From Syntrophobacterales bacterium GWC2_56_13 (lineage in GTDB: Bacteria; Desulfobacterota; Syntrophia; Syntrophales; UBA5619), in contig MICJ01000030.1 in the NCBI GenBank assembly GCA_001830835.1, positions 34,190 through 67,509 on the forward strand: 33,320 nucleotides of DNA. Direction: 5' to 3'. This document shows positions 17,304-26,754 of this stretch, piece after piece; the first letter of the stretch is position 1, and each line of letters begins with the position of its first letter. The notes beneath the pieces are model-generated. The model searched no databases. It had not been told where the DNA came from and saw nothing but the letters and a program-made list of their open reading frames with translations. The position numbers were made by a program, and so were the translations under genes.

Positions 17304-18560
17304 ATGCTAAGAGATATCGCCCTTCTTCAAAAAAGAGAACTGGAAAGCCGTTTTCAGGAAACCTATGTCGAACGGAAGATATCGATACCCTGGGACCTCG
17401 GAAACGATCTGATCAAGGTCATCACCGGTCCGCGGCGTGCGGGGAAATCGTTTTATGGCTTTCATCTGATCCAACAAGCCGGATCTTACGGCTACATCAA
17501 CTTCGATGACGAACGGCTGACCGCCGTGGAAGATTACGATGAAATTGTCAGCGCCGTAAGCGCCGTCTACGGCAATCCTCGCTATCTGTTTTTTGACGAG
17601 ATCCAGAATCTTCCGCGCTGGGAAATGTTCGTCAATCGTCTGCAGCGCCAGGGGTTCAGGCTTCTGATCACCGGCAGCAACGCCAATCTGCTCTCTTCGG
17701 AACTGGCTACCCATCTTACGGGCCGTCATGCCTCTCTTGTTCTGTTTCCCTTTTCTTTCGGCGAGGTCTTGGCCGCATCAGAGGGACAGCGGACCGAGAT
17801 CGAGAAAATGGCCGTGCTGGACGCGTACGCGGAACAAGGCGGCTATCCGGAACCCCTTCTCAAAAAGATCGACCGCCGCGACTATCTTCGCAACCTGCTG
17901 CAATCTACATTGTACAAGGACATCGTCAAACGGTTCAAGATCAGGTCGGTCCAGGGGATCGAAGATCTGACCCTTTACCTGATGTCGAACATCGCGCGCG
18001 AGTATTCGTTCAACGCACTTTCCGGGGTAACGAAGTGCCGCAGCGTTCATACGATCGATAGATATATCCGCTATCTTCAGGAAGCCTATCTGGTTTTCTC
18101 GCTCCCGCGCTTCTCTTTCAAGGTGAAGGATCAGGCGGGACACAACAAGAAAATCTACTGCACTGACAATGGACTGGCGGTATCGGCAGGTTTCCGCTTC
18201 AGTGCGGACAGGGGGGCGCTTTATGAGAATCTCGTGGCCGTCGCTCTGAAAAAAGAGGAAATCGCCGGTCGAATTTCCCTATTCTATTGGAAGAGCCCGC
18301 AAAACGAGGAAGTGGATTTTATCATCAAAGAGGGGCTGCATGTGACGCGGCTGATTCAGGTCTGTTCGGACATCACGAATCCGAAGACGCTGAAGAGGGA
18401 AATGCGGGCGCTGCTCAAGGCTTCTCAGGAGCTGCATTGCGATGAGCTTTTGCTGCTCAACGACCGCGTTGACCGGACGGAGACGTTCCGATGGCAGGAT
18501 GCCGAGCGCCCGATCCAGTTGATGCCGTTATGGCAATGGCTGGAAACATCACCATCCTGA
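17304..18560 (+). CDS. AAA_14/DUF4143 family ATP-binding protein
   Basis: ITGPRRAGKSFYGF (Walker A), YLFFDEIQNLPRW (Walker B), LLITGSNANLLSSELATHLTGRHASLVLFPFSFGE, YLQEAYLVFSLPRFSFK, FYWKSPQNEEVDFIIKE. Confidence 0.93.
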   Translation: MLRDIALLQKRELESRFQETYVERKISIPWDLGNDLIKVITGPRRAGKSFYGFHLIQQAGSYGYINFDDERLTAVEDYDEIVSAVSAVYGNPRYLFFDEIQNLPRWEMFVNRLQRQGFRLLITGSNANLLSSELATHLTGRHASLVLFPFSFGEVLAASEGQRTEIEKMAVLDAYAEQGGYPEPLLKKIDRRDYLRNLLQSTLYKDIVKRFKIRSVQGIEDLTLYLMSNIAREYSFNALSGVTKCRSVHTIDRYIRYLQEAYLVFSLPRFSFKVKDQAGHNKKIYCTDNGLAVSAGFRFSADRGALYENLVAVALKKEEIAGRISLFYWKSPQNEEVDFIIKEGLHVTRLIQVCSDITNPKTLKREMRALLKASQELHCDELLLLNDRVDRTETFRWQDAERPIQLMPLWQWLETSPS

Positions 18561-18650
18561 CCCCATGTCCCTCCCCTGCAAAACGCTAAATTTGACGCTC
18601 CCGTTCTGATACCGGACGTTGCTACCGCTGCCATTGATCATAAAGACGTC

Positions 18651-18915
18651 GTGATCTTTATGGTCGACGAGTTTCCGATCGCATGTGTTTCTCTGTTTCC
18701 TGGCGCTCATGCTGGTGCGCATCGCGGAGAGAAAAACGGGGCTCACCTGGGACCGTATTCGTGGTGTGATGGAGCGTCTTCATCTGATAGAATTTTTTTC
18801 AAAAGATGGACGTGTTCTACAGACTACCGAACCGACATCGGAACAGCATAACATTTTTAAATTACTTAAAATATCACTACCGAAGCGAATGCAAAACATC
18901 CAAATGAACCCCTAA
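18651..18915 (+). mobile_element. C-terminal remnant of an IS1634/IS4-like transposase
   Basis: MFLCFLALMLVRIAERKTGLTWDRIRGVMERLHLIEFFSKDGRVLQTTEPTSEQHNIFKLLKISLPKRM resembles the C-terminus of these DDE transposases; no catalytic core. Confidence 0.65.
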
Positions 18916-19117
18916 AAACGTAGGCACACGACCAAAAAACGGGCACATCCTAAATGATCGCAATGACTCAGTTATCGCAAAACCGTTTGCCTACCACTGT
19001 CGAAGCCGGGCATTACACGTAAACTTCTGAGAACAATATTTGCCATGGTTCGCAATCATAAGACATATATGGAGAATTACGAGCAACGGCATCATGAAAA
19101 ATTAGCTGCTTAGTCTT

Positions 19118-19201
19118 GTGAAGACGGGGGGATTACCGCTGAGACCTTTAAGGCGATTACATCGACCTTCGTGCAAAGCTTCCGTAACCCCCCGTCGTCA
19201 C
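19118..19201. ncRNA. Candidate structured element: 84-nt imperfect hairpin downstream of the AOR gene
   Basis: GTGA-A-GACGGGGGGATTAC...GTAACCCCCCGTC-G-TCAC with one mismatch and one bulge. Confidence 0.35.
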
Positions 19202-19339
19202 CTTAGTTCCAATTAAGCTCGATTAGAGCTCTGTTGAGACTCTCTAAATACCAGGATCGGACAAGGTGACCCTCTCAATGACTGACCAGAATATTGAAAA
19301 AACTGTTGACTTAAATAAACCAGGTCTCAGCTAATGAAT

Positions 19340-21244
19340 TCAGCATCCCAAGTCTACGGCTACCTCTGTCAGACCTAATTCTTCCAATTTCTCCCTGGTC
19401 AGCCTTCCATTTTTGATATTCCATCCCCTCTCTTCATAATATTCATCTAAGAGCCTACTCGCCCTCTCTTCACCAATTCCCGGGAACTCCTTATCACCGA
19501 TCCTAATAGGTTCATTAAGCGCTCTACACGGGGGCATATCGTCTTTCCTGTCAGCTCCCTCCCGCTGGTTGAATGCCCTCTGGAGGTTCCATATACGCTC
19601 ACCAGATTGACGCAGCTCGGCTGGACTTATTTCAATTCCCGTTGTAGCCCTGTAAAGATCGGTAATGGTTTGTAGATTAAAGTGTTGTATTACAGGGGTC
19701 CGGTGGCACATACCCATACTAGCAAGCACCGTATTATAATCTTCCACCCACCTAGTCAGTCGAGACACATTAAACCCTTCAGGACCATCGCAAATTTTCT
19801 CTATTCTATCTTGGGAAACCCCAATTCCTGTACAAAACGGGGGGAAGGCTGTGGGCTTTCTCGGAATAAACGTCAGGGAGGGTGATCTCTCAAGGTGACC
19901 TCCCCTTGGATTAGTTAACTCCCCAAAATTTTCTGTAGAGAGCCTTCCCCTCAAACCAATCGCCAATTCAAGACCCTTCACATGCCCCGCATATGGGGCA
20001 GCCTCGGGGCCGAATTTTAATGCTGCTGCCCTGACGCCTTCCGCTAGAACATCTCCAATTCCTTCTCTGCGAACGATCTTTTCAATCAAGAGCCGAGTAG
20101 TCTCACTGCCCCAATTCAGCTCACTGCCCTCTGTATCTCCCTTGTTGATTACTCCTCTTTTATAGAGCTCAATGGCAAAACCCGCAACGCTTGCTAAACT
20201 GTTACTATCTAGACCGTATTTGTTCTCTATCTCAACACACTTAACAACCTCATCCCAGTTTTCAACACCTGCAAGGTTATGGTAACCCACCTGTGATCCA
20301 AGTGCCGCAACCTTAAAATTCAAACCCGCATATTTCCCATCCTTTATCTCAACCACCTGTTTACATCCAACGGGACAACCTGGACAGGCATAAGGTCTTT
20401 TCACTACACGACTTTTATACTGTTCTTTGCTGAAAACCGTTGCTACATCGGCAAATCCCTCCCCATAATTGAATAGCTCAAACAGACCCGTAGCCCCATA
20501 GGCAGGGAATGCTACTACAAAACCAAAATCCCTCCACATCTGTGTCACGGGATTGGCCTTGATTTTCCCTAATATCTCTTCAATGATCTTAAAAAAGGCC
20601 CTTTGGTCTGCCACAGTTATTCCTCTGGAACCCCTGGCTGCAATTGCTTTAAGGTTTTTAGAACCCATTACGGCGCCTATCCCTGTTCGACCATAGGTAG
20701 AGTGTTTGTTTGAAACCGAATTTGCAAACCTTATCAGGTTCTCTCCGGCTTGGCCAATACAGTTGATCCAATAGTCACCCAGTTCAGCCCAAAGTCTATC
20801 TGTTGTTTCAAAGACGTCTTTTCCCCAAAGGTGCCCCGCATCTAAGACTTCCACCTCCTCATTATTGATTTTTAAGTAGACAGGTTCCTCCGCTTTACCA
20901 CTGATGACCAGATGGTCATAGCCCGCAAACTTCAGCATGAGGGCTATGGAATCTCCTGCATTGGCTGATCCAAAAAGATTGGTGAGAGGCGATTTATAGT
21001 TTGCATTGGAACGGCTACAGGCTGGGGCCGTGGTCCCTCCCATCGGTCCAGTACCCAAGATGATGTAGTTCTCTGGTGAAAGAGGATCTATCCCCGGCTT
21101 GATCAAATCATATGCCAGTTTGGTATTAATACCTAAATTGCCGATATAACCTCTTATCAGCTCTTCGCTAAGCTGTTCCTCTTTTATCTTCTTTTTGGTC
21201 AAATCCACATGAAGAATTTTGCCAGCGTAGCCATGAAAATCCAT
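19340..21244 (-). CDS. aor: Tungsten-containing aldehyde:ferredoxin oxidoreductase (AOR family)
   Basis: GYAGKILHVDLTKKKIKEEQLSEELIRGYIGNLGINTKLAYDL...GTGPMGGTTAPACSRSNANYKSPLTNLFGSANAG; CPGCPVGCKQVV cluster ligands. Confidence 0.95.
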   Translation of the reverse strand: MDFHGYAGKILHVDLTKKKIKEEQLSEELIRGYIGNLGINTKLAYDLIKPGIDPLSPENYIILGTGPMGGTTAPACSRSNANYKSPLTNLFGSANAGDSIALMLKFAGYDHLVISGKAEEPVYLKINNEEVEVLDAGHLWGKDVFETTDRLWAELGDYWINCIGQAGENLIRFANSVSNKHSTYGRTGIGAVMGSKNLKAIAARGSRGITVADQRAFFKIIEEILGKIKANPVTQMWRDFGFVVAFPAYGATGLFELFNYGEGFADVATVFSKEQYKSRVVKRPYACPGCPVGCKQVVEIKDGKYAGLNFKVAALGSQVGYHNLAGVENWDEVVKCVEIENKYGLDSNSLASVAGFAIELYKRGVINKGDTEGSELNWGSETTRLLIEKIVRREGIGDVLAEGVRAAALKFGPEAAPYAGHVKGLELAIGLRGRLSTENFGELTNPRGGHLERSPSLTFIPRKPTAFPPFCTGIGVSQDRIEKICDGPEGFNVSRLTRWVEDYNTVLASMGMCHRTPVIQHFNLQTITDLYRATTGIEISPAELRQSGERIWNLQRAFNQREGADRKDDMPPCRALNEPIRIGDKEFPGIGEERASRLLDEYYEERGWNIKNGRLTREKLEELGLTEVAVDLGC

Positions 21245-21245
21245 A

Positions 21246-21518
21246 CTAAGCTACCTCCTTTTCTTCCTTTATCCAGGAAAGTGCGTCATACGGACAATGC
21301 TTTGCACAAATTCCACAAGCGTCACATTTCTCAGTAAATGAGATAAAATAATCTGTGCCTCCTTTAGTAAAACGGTTGACCTTAATAGCGGCCTTTTCAG
21401 GATTGAAAGCCTTTTCAAAACGAAATGAACATCGTAACTGACAAACCAAACAGCCATTGCATTTTTCGTCATCAGCTATGATACGTTTATTTTCTATCTC
21501 TTTATAAGCTAAGCCCAT
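21246..21518 (-). CDS. Ferredoxin-type 4Fe-4S subunit associated with AOR
   Basis: CNGCLVCQLRCSF and CDACGICAKHCPYDAL; 1 nt from the AOR start. Confidence 0.9.
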   Translation of the reverse strand: MGLAYKEIENKRIIADDEKCNGCLVCQLRCSFRFEKAFNPEKAAIKVNRFTKGGTDYFISFTEKCDACGICAKHCPYDALSWIKEEKEVA

Positions 21519-21568
21519 AAGCTGCCCCCTTGTATTGATTTTTTCAGGGTTGAAGATTTACCGTGATC

Positions 21569-21614
21569 CACCCTCTCCATGCCAATTCCTCAATGTCCTA
21601 ATCTACAGAGGGTG
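21569..21614 (-). promoter_or_regulatory. Hairpin in the leader of the ferredoxin-AOR operon
   Basis: Minus strand CACCCTCT...AGAGGGTG, 8-bp stem with 30-nt loop. Confidence 0.35.
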
Positions 21615-21875
21615 AAAGATAAAAACAACAAATTTAGGTTTTTAAACTGGACAATTGGAGATCCAATTTGTCAAGGGAAAAAATAATCTGTGCCCTCTGT
21701 GATGATAAAGGCGCTTTGCTCTTTTGGCCCCTTGTTTTTGTCGGTCATGGCTACAGTCAAATACAGATATGAATTTTTGACCTCTATCTCTGGAGAATCT
21801 TTGGTCCTCGATTCCGTCTCATGCAGACTGGGGCAGTGTGGAACCATGAGCAAACCTACTGACTTAGAGAAGCCA

Positions 21876-22055
21876 TTATTTCTTCCGGTAGACATTCAGC
21901 CCGACCTTAGCCTCCTCATGACCATCAACGGCGACATTTCCTTCTGTCGATGCAATAATAATGGTTTTCCCTGATGATGACGGGCCAAAGTCTTTCGTCA
22001 GATCAACCTTGATGGTCAGGATGTTGCCTTCCACCTTCATCTCTATGTTCTTCAT
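21876..22055 (-). CDS. Small conserved-looking hypothetical protein (59 aa)
   Basis: MKNIEMKVEGNILTIKVDLTKDFGPSSSGKTIIIASTEGNVAVDGHEEAKVGLNVYRKK; follows mucR in the same orientation. Confidence 0.6.
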   Translation of the reverse strand: MKNIEMKVEGNILTIKVDLTKDFGPSSSGKTIIIASTEGNVAVDGHEEAKVGLNVYRKK

Positions 22056-22083
22056 GATAGCCTTTCCCTTATCCCAGTGCGTT

Positions 22084-22587
22084 TTATTCGCCGGTCTGCT
22101 TTGCCTTTTTCGCCGCTCTTGCTTTTGCCAGGTTCTCTCCCAACCCCCTGTCCAGAGCCATCTGACGTCTCGTTGCAACATATTCCGCGGCTGCCAACGG
22201 CTGATCCTTGGGGATATTGAATTGCTTTCTATACTGACCAGGCTTCAAATTGTGGGCCGTTGTGAGATGACGTTTCAGGGTTGTCAGGCCCTTCTTTCCG
22301 CAGATCATGCAGGCTACCTGATCGGGCTTGAATGCCTCTTCGATGGTCAGGGCCGGCGCCGAAGGGATAGCAGGTTTTTCCTCTGGAATGGTTTCGACAG
22401 ATCCTTTCGCTTTTCTACCCCGCTTCTTTGGTTCAGGGGTTGAGAGTTCAATTTCGCCTTTTTCCAGCCCCTGTAGCATCGCATAGACCGCCTTGAGTTC
22501 CTTTAAAAGGTCATCCGACGACAATTCGTTCATATTAGCGTGGGCTATAACGATCTCAGCGGTTAATTCGCGTAAGTCTGTAGCCAT
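22084..22587 (-). CDS. MucR/Ros family transcriptional regulator
   Basis: CMICGKKGLTTLKRHLTTAHNLKPGQYRKQFNIPKDQPLAAAEYVATRRQMA. Confidence 0.93.
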   Translation of the reverse strand: MATDLRELTAEIVIAHANMNELSSDDLLKELKAVYAMLQGLEKGEIELSTPEPKKRGRKAKGSVETIPEEKPAIPSAPALTIEEAFKPDQVACMICGKKGLTTLKRHLTTAHNLKPGQYRKQFNIPKDQPLAAAEYVATRRQMALDRGLGENLAKARAAKKAKQTGE

Positions 22588-22705
22588 GGCGCTGATCCGC
22601 CTGAGTGATTTGTATTGTCATGTTTTCTGTAAAATCTGGCGTGAGTATAAGGGAAACATCGGCCAAGGTCAAAACAAATTCCAATAAGTACCTGTTTTTA
22701 TTATT

Positions 22706-22781
22706 TGGCGTCCCCACGGGGAGTCGAACCCCGGTTACCGGCGTGAAAGGCCGGTGTCCTAGGCCACTAGACGATGGGGAC
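22706..22781 (-). tRNA. tRNA-Glu (anticodon TTC), CCA encoded
   Basis: Minus strand GTCCCCATCGTCTAGTGGCCTAGGACACCGGCCTTTCACGCCGGTTACCGGGGTTCGAACCCCGTGGGGACGCCA folds as a cloverleaf. Confidence 0.97.
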
Positions 22782-22903
22782 GTTTCTGAACCCAGTTTTA
22801 TAAGACCAACATCCGATACTTTTGGCATTTGTTGCGAGGCGAGCCTTATATAATGCGACCGTGTCGATGTCAAGCGACAATTGGGAGACGAACTAAGGGA
22901 TGA

Positions 22904-25030
22904 TCATTCAAAAACAACCGGTTCGCGCAGGATAGCTTCGCGGGCCTTCCAGGCCAGCGCGGCCATTTCGGGATGGGTCTCCTTCAGGGAGGCGATCTGC
23001 CGGAGGTTGTCGGCGGTCCTCATGATCAGCATGGCCATATCCCCGTCGGCGATTCCCGCCTTCAGGATGATCCGGTTCCAGTCGCCGCCTGTAGCCCATT
23101 CGTAGATCACCGCCGCCGGCCAGAGGTAGAGGGGGGCGACCGGAAAGCCGCCCGCTTTCAGCCGCTCCGCAAGGTCTGCAAGGGTTTTTACCACCCGGTC
23201 GTAGGCGCGGGTCAGGCGGCGGGAGAGATCCTTTCGGATCACGGTCAAATCCTGATCCCCGTCATAGACGAAGGGAGCGATGACGGCCGCCAGAAGCCTT
23301 TCATCATCCCGGGGCAGGATGCCTTTCCGGAGAGACTCGGCGACAAGGAGGGGCTGGTCCAGGCGTAGCTTGGAGGCCCAGATCCCATTTTCCGTCAGGC
23401 GGCTGTTCCCATCCACGAACCTCTCCTCCCGAAGGAAGCGGAGGTGCCGCTGAAAACCGGTCCAGAGATCGGCCTGTTCTCCGGCGGACTGCCCCGGGGC
23501 CTTACCGAGGCGCCGCTGGTAGCTTGCCAGCGAATTCGCAAAGATCTCCCGGATGTCCTCCGGCGTCTGGGAAAGGAGGAGATTCAGGATCATCGAGAAG
23601 TCGCTCCGGATCCGGCTCGCGATCGCCTCCGGTTTCCGAAAGAGGAGTTTCCGGATGTGGATGAGGTCCATGAAACGTCCGGGCACGACGAGCATAAAGC
23701 CTACCCGGTCCTGCCCTCGCCGGCCCGCTCTTCCCGTCATCTGGTGGAATTCCGTGCCGCTGAGGGGGGAGAATTCATGACCGTTGAAGAGGTCCGAATT
23801 CATCAGGACGATCGTCCGGGCGGGGAAGTTGACGCCCGCGGCGACGGTGGAGGTGGCAAAGATCGCCTGGAGTTGTCCTTTTTTCATCAGCGTCTCCACC
23901 AGGAATTTCCAGGCGGGAAGCTGTCCGCCGTGATGGGCCGCCACGCGGGCCGTCCGGAGGTCGTGTAGCTGCCGGTGGTTCCGGAGGTAGGGAAAACGGT
24001 CCAGAAGCGCCTCCAGTTCGGTCAGGAATTCCTCATCCGCCTTTTCGCCTTCCGGCGGCGGGCAAGTTCCGAGGGCCGCGTCGCATTCGGAACGGGATTT
24101 GAGGAAAAAGATCGCCGGCAGGAGGTGAAATTTTTCCAGGACGTTGATCATCTCTCCGAACGGGGGAATGCCCCGCTCCGGACGGCCTTGAGACCGCCGG
24201 CCGATGAAATCGTCCACCTTTCCGAAGAGGCGGTTGGTTTCCATAAGGGGCATGAGACGGCCCGACGGATGGAGAAAGAGAGGGTAGAGCGGGACGGGCC
24301 GCTTCTCCTCCCGGATGACACGGCACGGTTTGCCGCGGATGGATGAGAGCCAGGCGGCGATCTCCTCTCCGTTGCCGATGGTCGCGGACAGCAGCAGGAG
24401 GTTGATCCGGACGGGGAGGTAGATCATGATCTCTTCCCAGACGAAGCCGCGGTCAAGATCCCCGAGAAAATGGGCCTCGTCGAGGATGACCAGATCGCAG
24501 TTCAGGTTTTCTCCGCTGTGCATGGCGTCATAGAGCTGATTCCGGAGGATTTCGGTGGTTCCGACGATGATGGGGGCGTCGGTGTTTTCCTTCGTATCGC
24601 CGGTTATGATGCCGACGTTGGCCGGATCGAAATGATTGCCGAATTCGACCCATTTGGCATTGGTCAGGGCCTTGAGGGGGGAGGCGTACCAGCAGCAGCC
24701 TCCCTTCTGGAATACGGACCGTATGGCCTCTTCGGCGATCCATGTTTTTCCCGAACCGGTCGGCGCCATGACGAGGCAGTCGGCATCGCGGATTGCCTCG
24801 AGAGAGGCGAGTTGAAAGGGGTCCGGCCGGAACTTCGCGGCCACAGGTTTGCCGATCTTCGCGAAGACAGGTTTCAATGCCGGTTCCGCCTCCGGTCTCA
24901 TCCGGCGCAGGGGGCTGCTCCGTCTGCCCTGGGGAGATTTTCCCGCAGGGCCTCTCTGTCGCCGCATTCCGGTTATTCTGGTTGGTTTCTTGCCGGGAGA
25001 TGATTTACGGGTCATGGGTGTGCTTATCAT
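22904..25030 (-). CDS. Ski2-like DEAD/DEAH-box helicase
   Basis: MAPTGSGKTWIAEEAI, LVILDEAHFLGD, LLLSATIGN, FATSTVAAGVNFPARTIV, FHQMTGRAGRRGQD. Confidence 0.92.
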   Translation of the reverse strand: MISTPMTRKSSPGKKPTRITGMRRQRGPAGKSPQGRRSSPLRRMRPEAEPALKPVFAKIGKPVAAKFRPDPFQLASLEAIRDADCLVMAPTGSGKTWIAEEAIRSVFQKGGCCWYASPLKALTNAKWVEFGNHFDPANVGIITGDTKENTDAPIIVGTTEILRNQLYDAMHSGENLNCDLVILDEAHFLGDLDRGFVWEEIMIYLPVRINLLLLSATIGNGEEIAAWLSSIRGKPCRVIREEKRPVPLYPLFLHPSGRLMPLMETNRLFGKVDDFIGRRSQGRPERGIPPFGEMINVLEKFHLLPAIFFLKSRSECDAALGTCPPPEGEKADEEFLTELEALLDRFPYLRNHRQLHDLRTARVAAHHGGQLPAWKFLVETLMKKGQLQAIFATSTVAAGVNFPARTIVLMNSDLFNGHEFSPLSGTEFHQMTGRAGRRGQDRVGFMLVVPGRFMDLIHIRKLLFRKPEAIASRIRSDFSMILNLLLSQTPEDIREIFANSLASYQRRLGKAPGQSAGEQADLWTGFQRHLRFLREERFVDGNSRLTENGIWASKLRLDQPLLVAESLRKGILPRDDERLLAAVIAPFVYDGDQDLTVIRKDLSRRLTRAYDRVVKTLADLAERLKAGGFPVAPLYLWPAAVIYEWATGGDWNRIILKAGIADGDMAMLIMRTADNLRQIASLKETHPEMAALAWKAREAILREPVVFE

Positions 25031-25065
25031 TTTATGTGGAGATATCTACGGCGGGAGCGTTCGTG

Positions 25066-26082
25066 TCACCGCCCTGTAGGTTTTTTCGGGATGCGACCCG
25101 TAGTAATACACTCTGAGCGAAGCCGGCGACCCAGGATGCGCTCATACATCCGGCCGATCTCCAGGACGCGGTCCACATCCAGCCCCGTCTCGATCCCCAT
25201 CTCGTCCATCATCACGACCATGTCCTCGGTGGAGGTCAGACCGACGATGTTGGGGTCGGCGTAGTAGTATTTGCCGGTTCCCGCCACCGGGCAGCCGTCC
25301 ACGAAGTTGGCCGGCTGCCCCCCGGTGCCGCCGAGAGTGGATTCGAAATGGGTGATTCCGGCCTGGAGGGCGGCCAATACATTCGCGAGACCCCAGCCGC
25401 GGGTCACGTGAAAATGGGCGATGTGCAGGCTCGGGTCCGGCATGGCGTCCAGGACCATGGAAAAATACTCGTAAACCTTGTTGGGGGGCGCCGAACCGTC
25501 ATGGTCGGCATGTTCGATGTCATCCGCCCCGATGTCCAGGAAACGCCGGGTGAACTCCACGGCCTTCTTCAGCTCGGTCGGCCCTTCGATAGGGCAGCCC
25601 CAGATGGTTGAGACCGTACCGTTGACCTTGATCCCGTTTTCGTGGGCCATCTTGATGTATTTTTCGCACATTTTCCAGTACTCATCCAGAGACAGGCCGG
25701 AATTGCGGCGGTGGTGAGATTCGCTGGTCGAGACCATGAAGAGGATGCGGTCCGGCCCCCAGCCCTTCTGCCGGGCATCGAAGGCCCGTTCGGCCGCCTT
25801 TTCCCGGATCGTCACGGCGGTGATTGCGAGATCCTTGCGCTTATCCTTCAGCAGCTTGCTGCTCTGGATGACCTGCAGCAACTGGTCGGCGTCGGCAAAC
25901 TGGGGCATGGCCTTGGGATTTCCCAGGTTGGTGACCTCCAACCGCTTGAAGCCGGCAAGGACGAGCTGCTCCACGAGCCAGAGCTTGGCCTGGGTGGGGA
26001 TGGTCTTCTCCTCATGTTGGAGCCCGTCGCGAACCGCGATTTCGCCGAGAACCACTTTGGTCGGATATTTCATCGCCGCCAT
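25066..26082 (-). CDS. HMG-CoA lyase-like/pyruvate carboxyltransferase domain protein
   Basis: VVLGEIAVRDGLQHEEKTIPTQAKLWLVEQLVLAGFKRLEVTNLGNPKAMPQFADADQLL...HVTRGWGLANVLAALQAGITHFESTLGGTGGQP; start at MAAMKYPTK. Confidence 0.88.
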   Translation of the reverse strand: MAAMKYPTKVVLGEIAVRDGLQHEEKTIPTQAKLWLVEQLVLAGFKRLEVTNLGNPKAMPQFADADQLLQVIQSSKLLKDKRKDLAITAVTIREKAAERAFDARQKGWGPDRILFMVSTSESHHRRNSGLSLDEYWKMCEKYIKMAHENGIKVNGTVSTIWGCPIEGPTELKKAVEFTRRFLDIGADDIEHADHDGSAPPNKVYEYFSMVLDAMPDPSLHIAHFHVTRGWGLANVLAALQAGITHFESTLGGTGGQPANFVDGCPVAGTGKYYYADPNIVGLTSTEDMVVMMDEMGIETGLDVDRVLEIGRMYERILGRRLRSECITTGRIPKKPTGR

Positions 26083-26199
26083 TTTTCCATGTCCCTTTCT
26101 TACTGTAGAGTATGCCTCAACCTTATTCGGAAACAATATTCCGAAATAGAAACGGTAAGTTACTAACACCTTCCGATAGTGACTGTCAAGTAAAAAAAC

Positions 26200-26745
26200 T
26201 CAGCCTTCTTTCCCCGCTATGCTCTCCTGTTCGGGGGGGAGGAGTCGGGAGAGGTGTTCGGAAACCTTTCCTGCGAGACGGCTGAGCAGGGTTGTATCCA
26301 TGCCGGGCTGATAACGGTCCGGCGAGGCATCGCCATGGTTCAGGCTGCCGATGAGCCGTCCGTGGAGGGCGAGGGGAGAGACGGCAAGAGATCTGATAAA
26401 ATATTTCCGATTGACCGGCAGGAGGCGGAAGAAGGGTCTGAGATCGCCATTGGCGAGGAGGGGAGGGCTTGCTTTGGGTACGACAGCGAGGAAGGCTTCC
26501 TCGTCGATGATGTTCAGGCGATCCCTCAGGATCTTTGATTCTTCCAGATCTTTCAGAAGGCCGGCCGCCTCCGGCCTGCGAATGACGGAGAGCCAAACGA
26601 AAGGGATTGCGAACTCCTCTCCAATACCCGTGAGCAGCGACTCGAAGAGTTCCGCTGCCGTCCGGCAGACGGCGAGATCTTCTTCAATCTTCCTGAATTT
26701 TCGCGCGGTCCCTTCATTGATCTTCAGAATGTCCGGATCGTTCAT
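26200..26745 (-). CDS. GAF-like/DUF484-like protein
   Basis: AELFESLLTGIGEEFAIPFVWLSVIRRPE...IRSLAVSPLALHGRLIGSLNHGDASPDRYQPGMDTTLLSRLAGKVSEHLSRLLP. Confidence 0.6.
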   Translation of the reverse strand: MNDPDILKINEGTARKFRKIEEDLAVCRTAAELFESLLTGIGEEFAIPFVWLSVIRRPEAAGLLKDLEESKILRDRLNIIDEEAFLAVVPKASPPLLANGDLRPFFRLLPVNRKYFIRSLAVSPLALHGRLIGSLNHGDASPDRYQPGMDTTLLSRLAGKVSEHLSRLLPPEQESIAGKEG

Positions 26746-26754
26746 CAGGCCTTC

